Shown one piece after another: positions 6,067-6,067 of a stretch of DNA of 6,067 nucleotides (the first letter of the stretch is position 1; each line of letters begins with the position of its first letter). The DNA is taken from assembly GCA_027064945.1 (NCBI GenBank), contig JAMOPB010000461.1, positions 1 to 6,067 on the forward strand, read 5' to 3'. Both the position numbers and the translations under genes were made by a program. The notes below the pieces were generated by a model that made no database searches, was not told where the DNA came from, and saw nothing but the letters and a program-made list of their open reading frames with translations. The DNA is from Candidatus Cloacimonadota bacterium. Lineage in GTDB: Bacteria; Cloacimonadota; Cloacimonadia; Cloacimonadales; TCS61.

Positions 6067-6067
6067 A

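Overview
The window is an ordinary, AT-rich (roughly one-third G+C by eye) stretch of chromosome from a Gram-negative bacterium. The Gram-negative call rests on a clear kdsB (CMP-Kdo synthesis for lipopolysaccharide). A probable LPP20-like envelope protein and an exported zinc amidase that splits peptidoglycan agree with it. The form of the S20 and FtsY proteins would fit the Fibrobacteres-Chlorobi-Bacteroidetes/Cloacimonadota side of the tree, but that placement is a guess from sequence style and no search was run. I see no mobile element, CRISPR array, tRNA or rRNA.

Layout. Positions 1-1551 carry three tightly packed plus-strand genes: the 3' part of an LPP20-like envelope protein, kdsB (start and stop overlap as TAATG), and a three-helix small membrane protein overlapping kdsB by 14 bases. 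They meet a minus-strand cardiolipin synthase gene (1553-3097) head-on, with one base between the two stop codons. Further right on the minus strand come ftsY (3232-4263) and rpsT (4334-4600). Each of these two is followed by a good intrinsic terminator. After a 383-base gap, a minus-strand N-acetylmuramoyl-L-alanine amidase runs off the right edge (4984-6066).

Most of the content concerns the cell envelope: LPS precursor (KdsB), phospholipid (Cls), membrane targeting of nascent proteins (FtsY, here with its own membrane anchor) and septal or wall hydrolysis (amidase). rpsT-ftsY is a translation and protein-targeting pair.

The least expected item lies in the 383-base gap. A plus-strand ribosome binding site precedes ATG AAA AAA TAG, and a -1 shift at the six-A run opens a coherent 46-residue membrane-protein reading frame (4779-4918). 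It could be a recently broken small gene, a homopolymer error in the assembly, or a gene expressed by slippage. A second point: the amidase frame stays open for 77 codons upstream of its first in-window ATG and includes what looks like the end of a signal peptide, so that ATG is not the real start.
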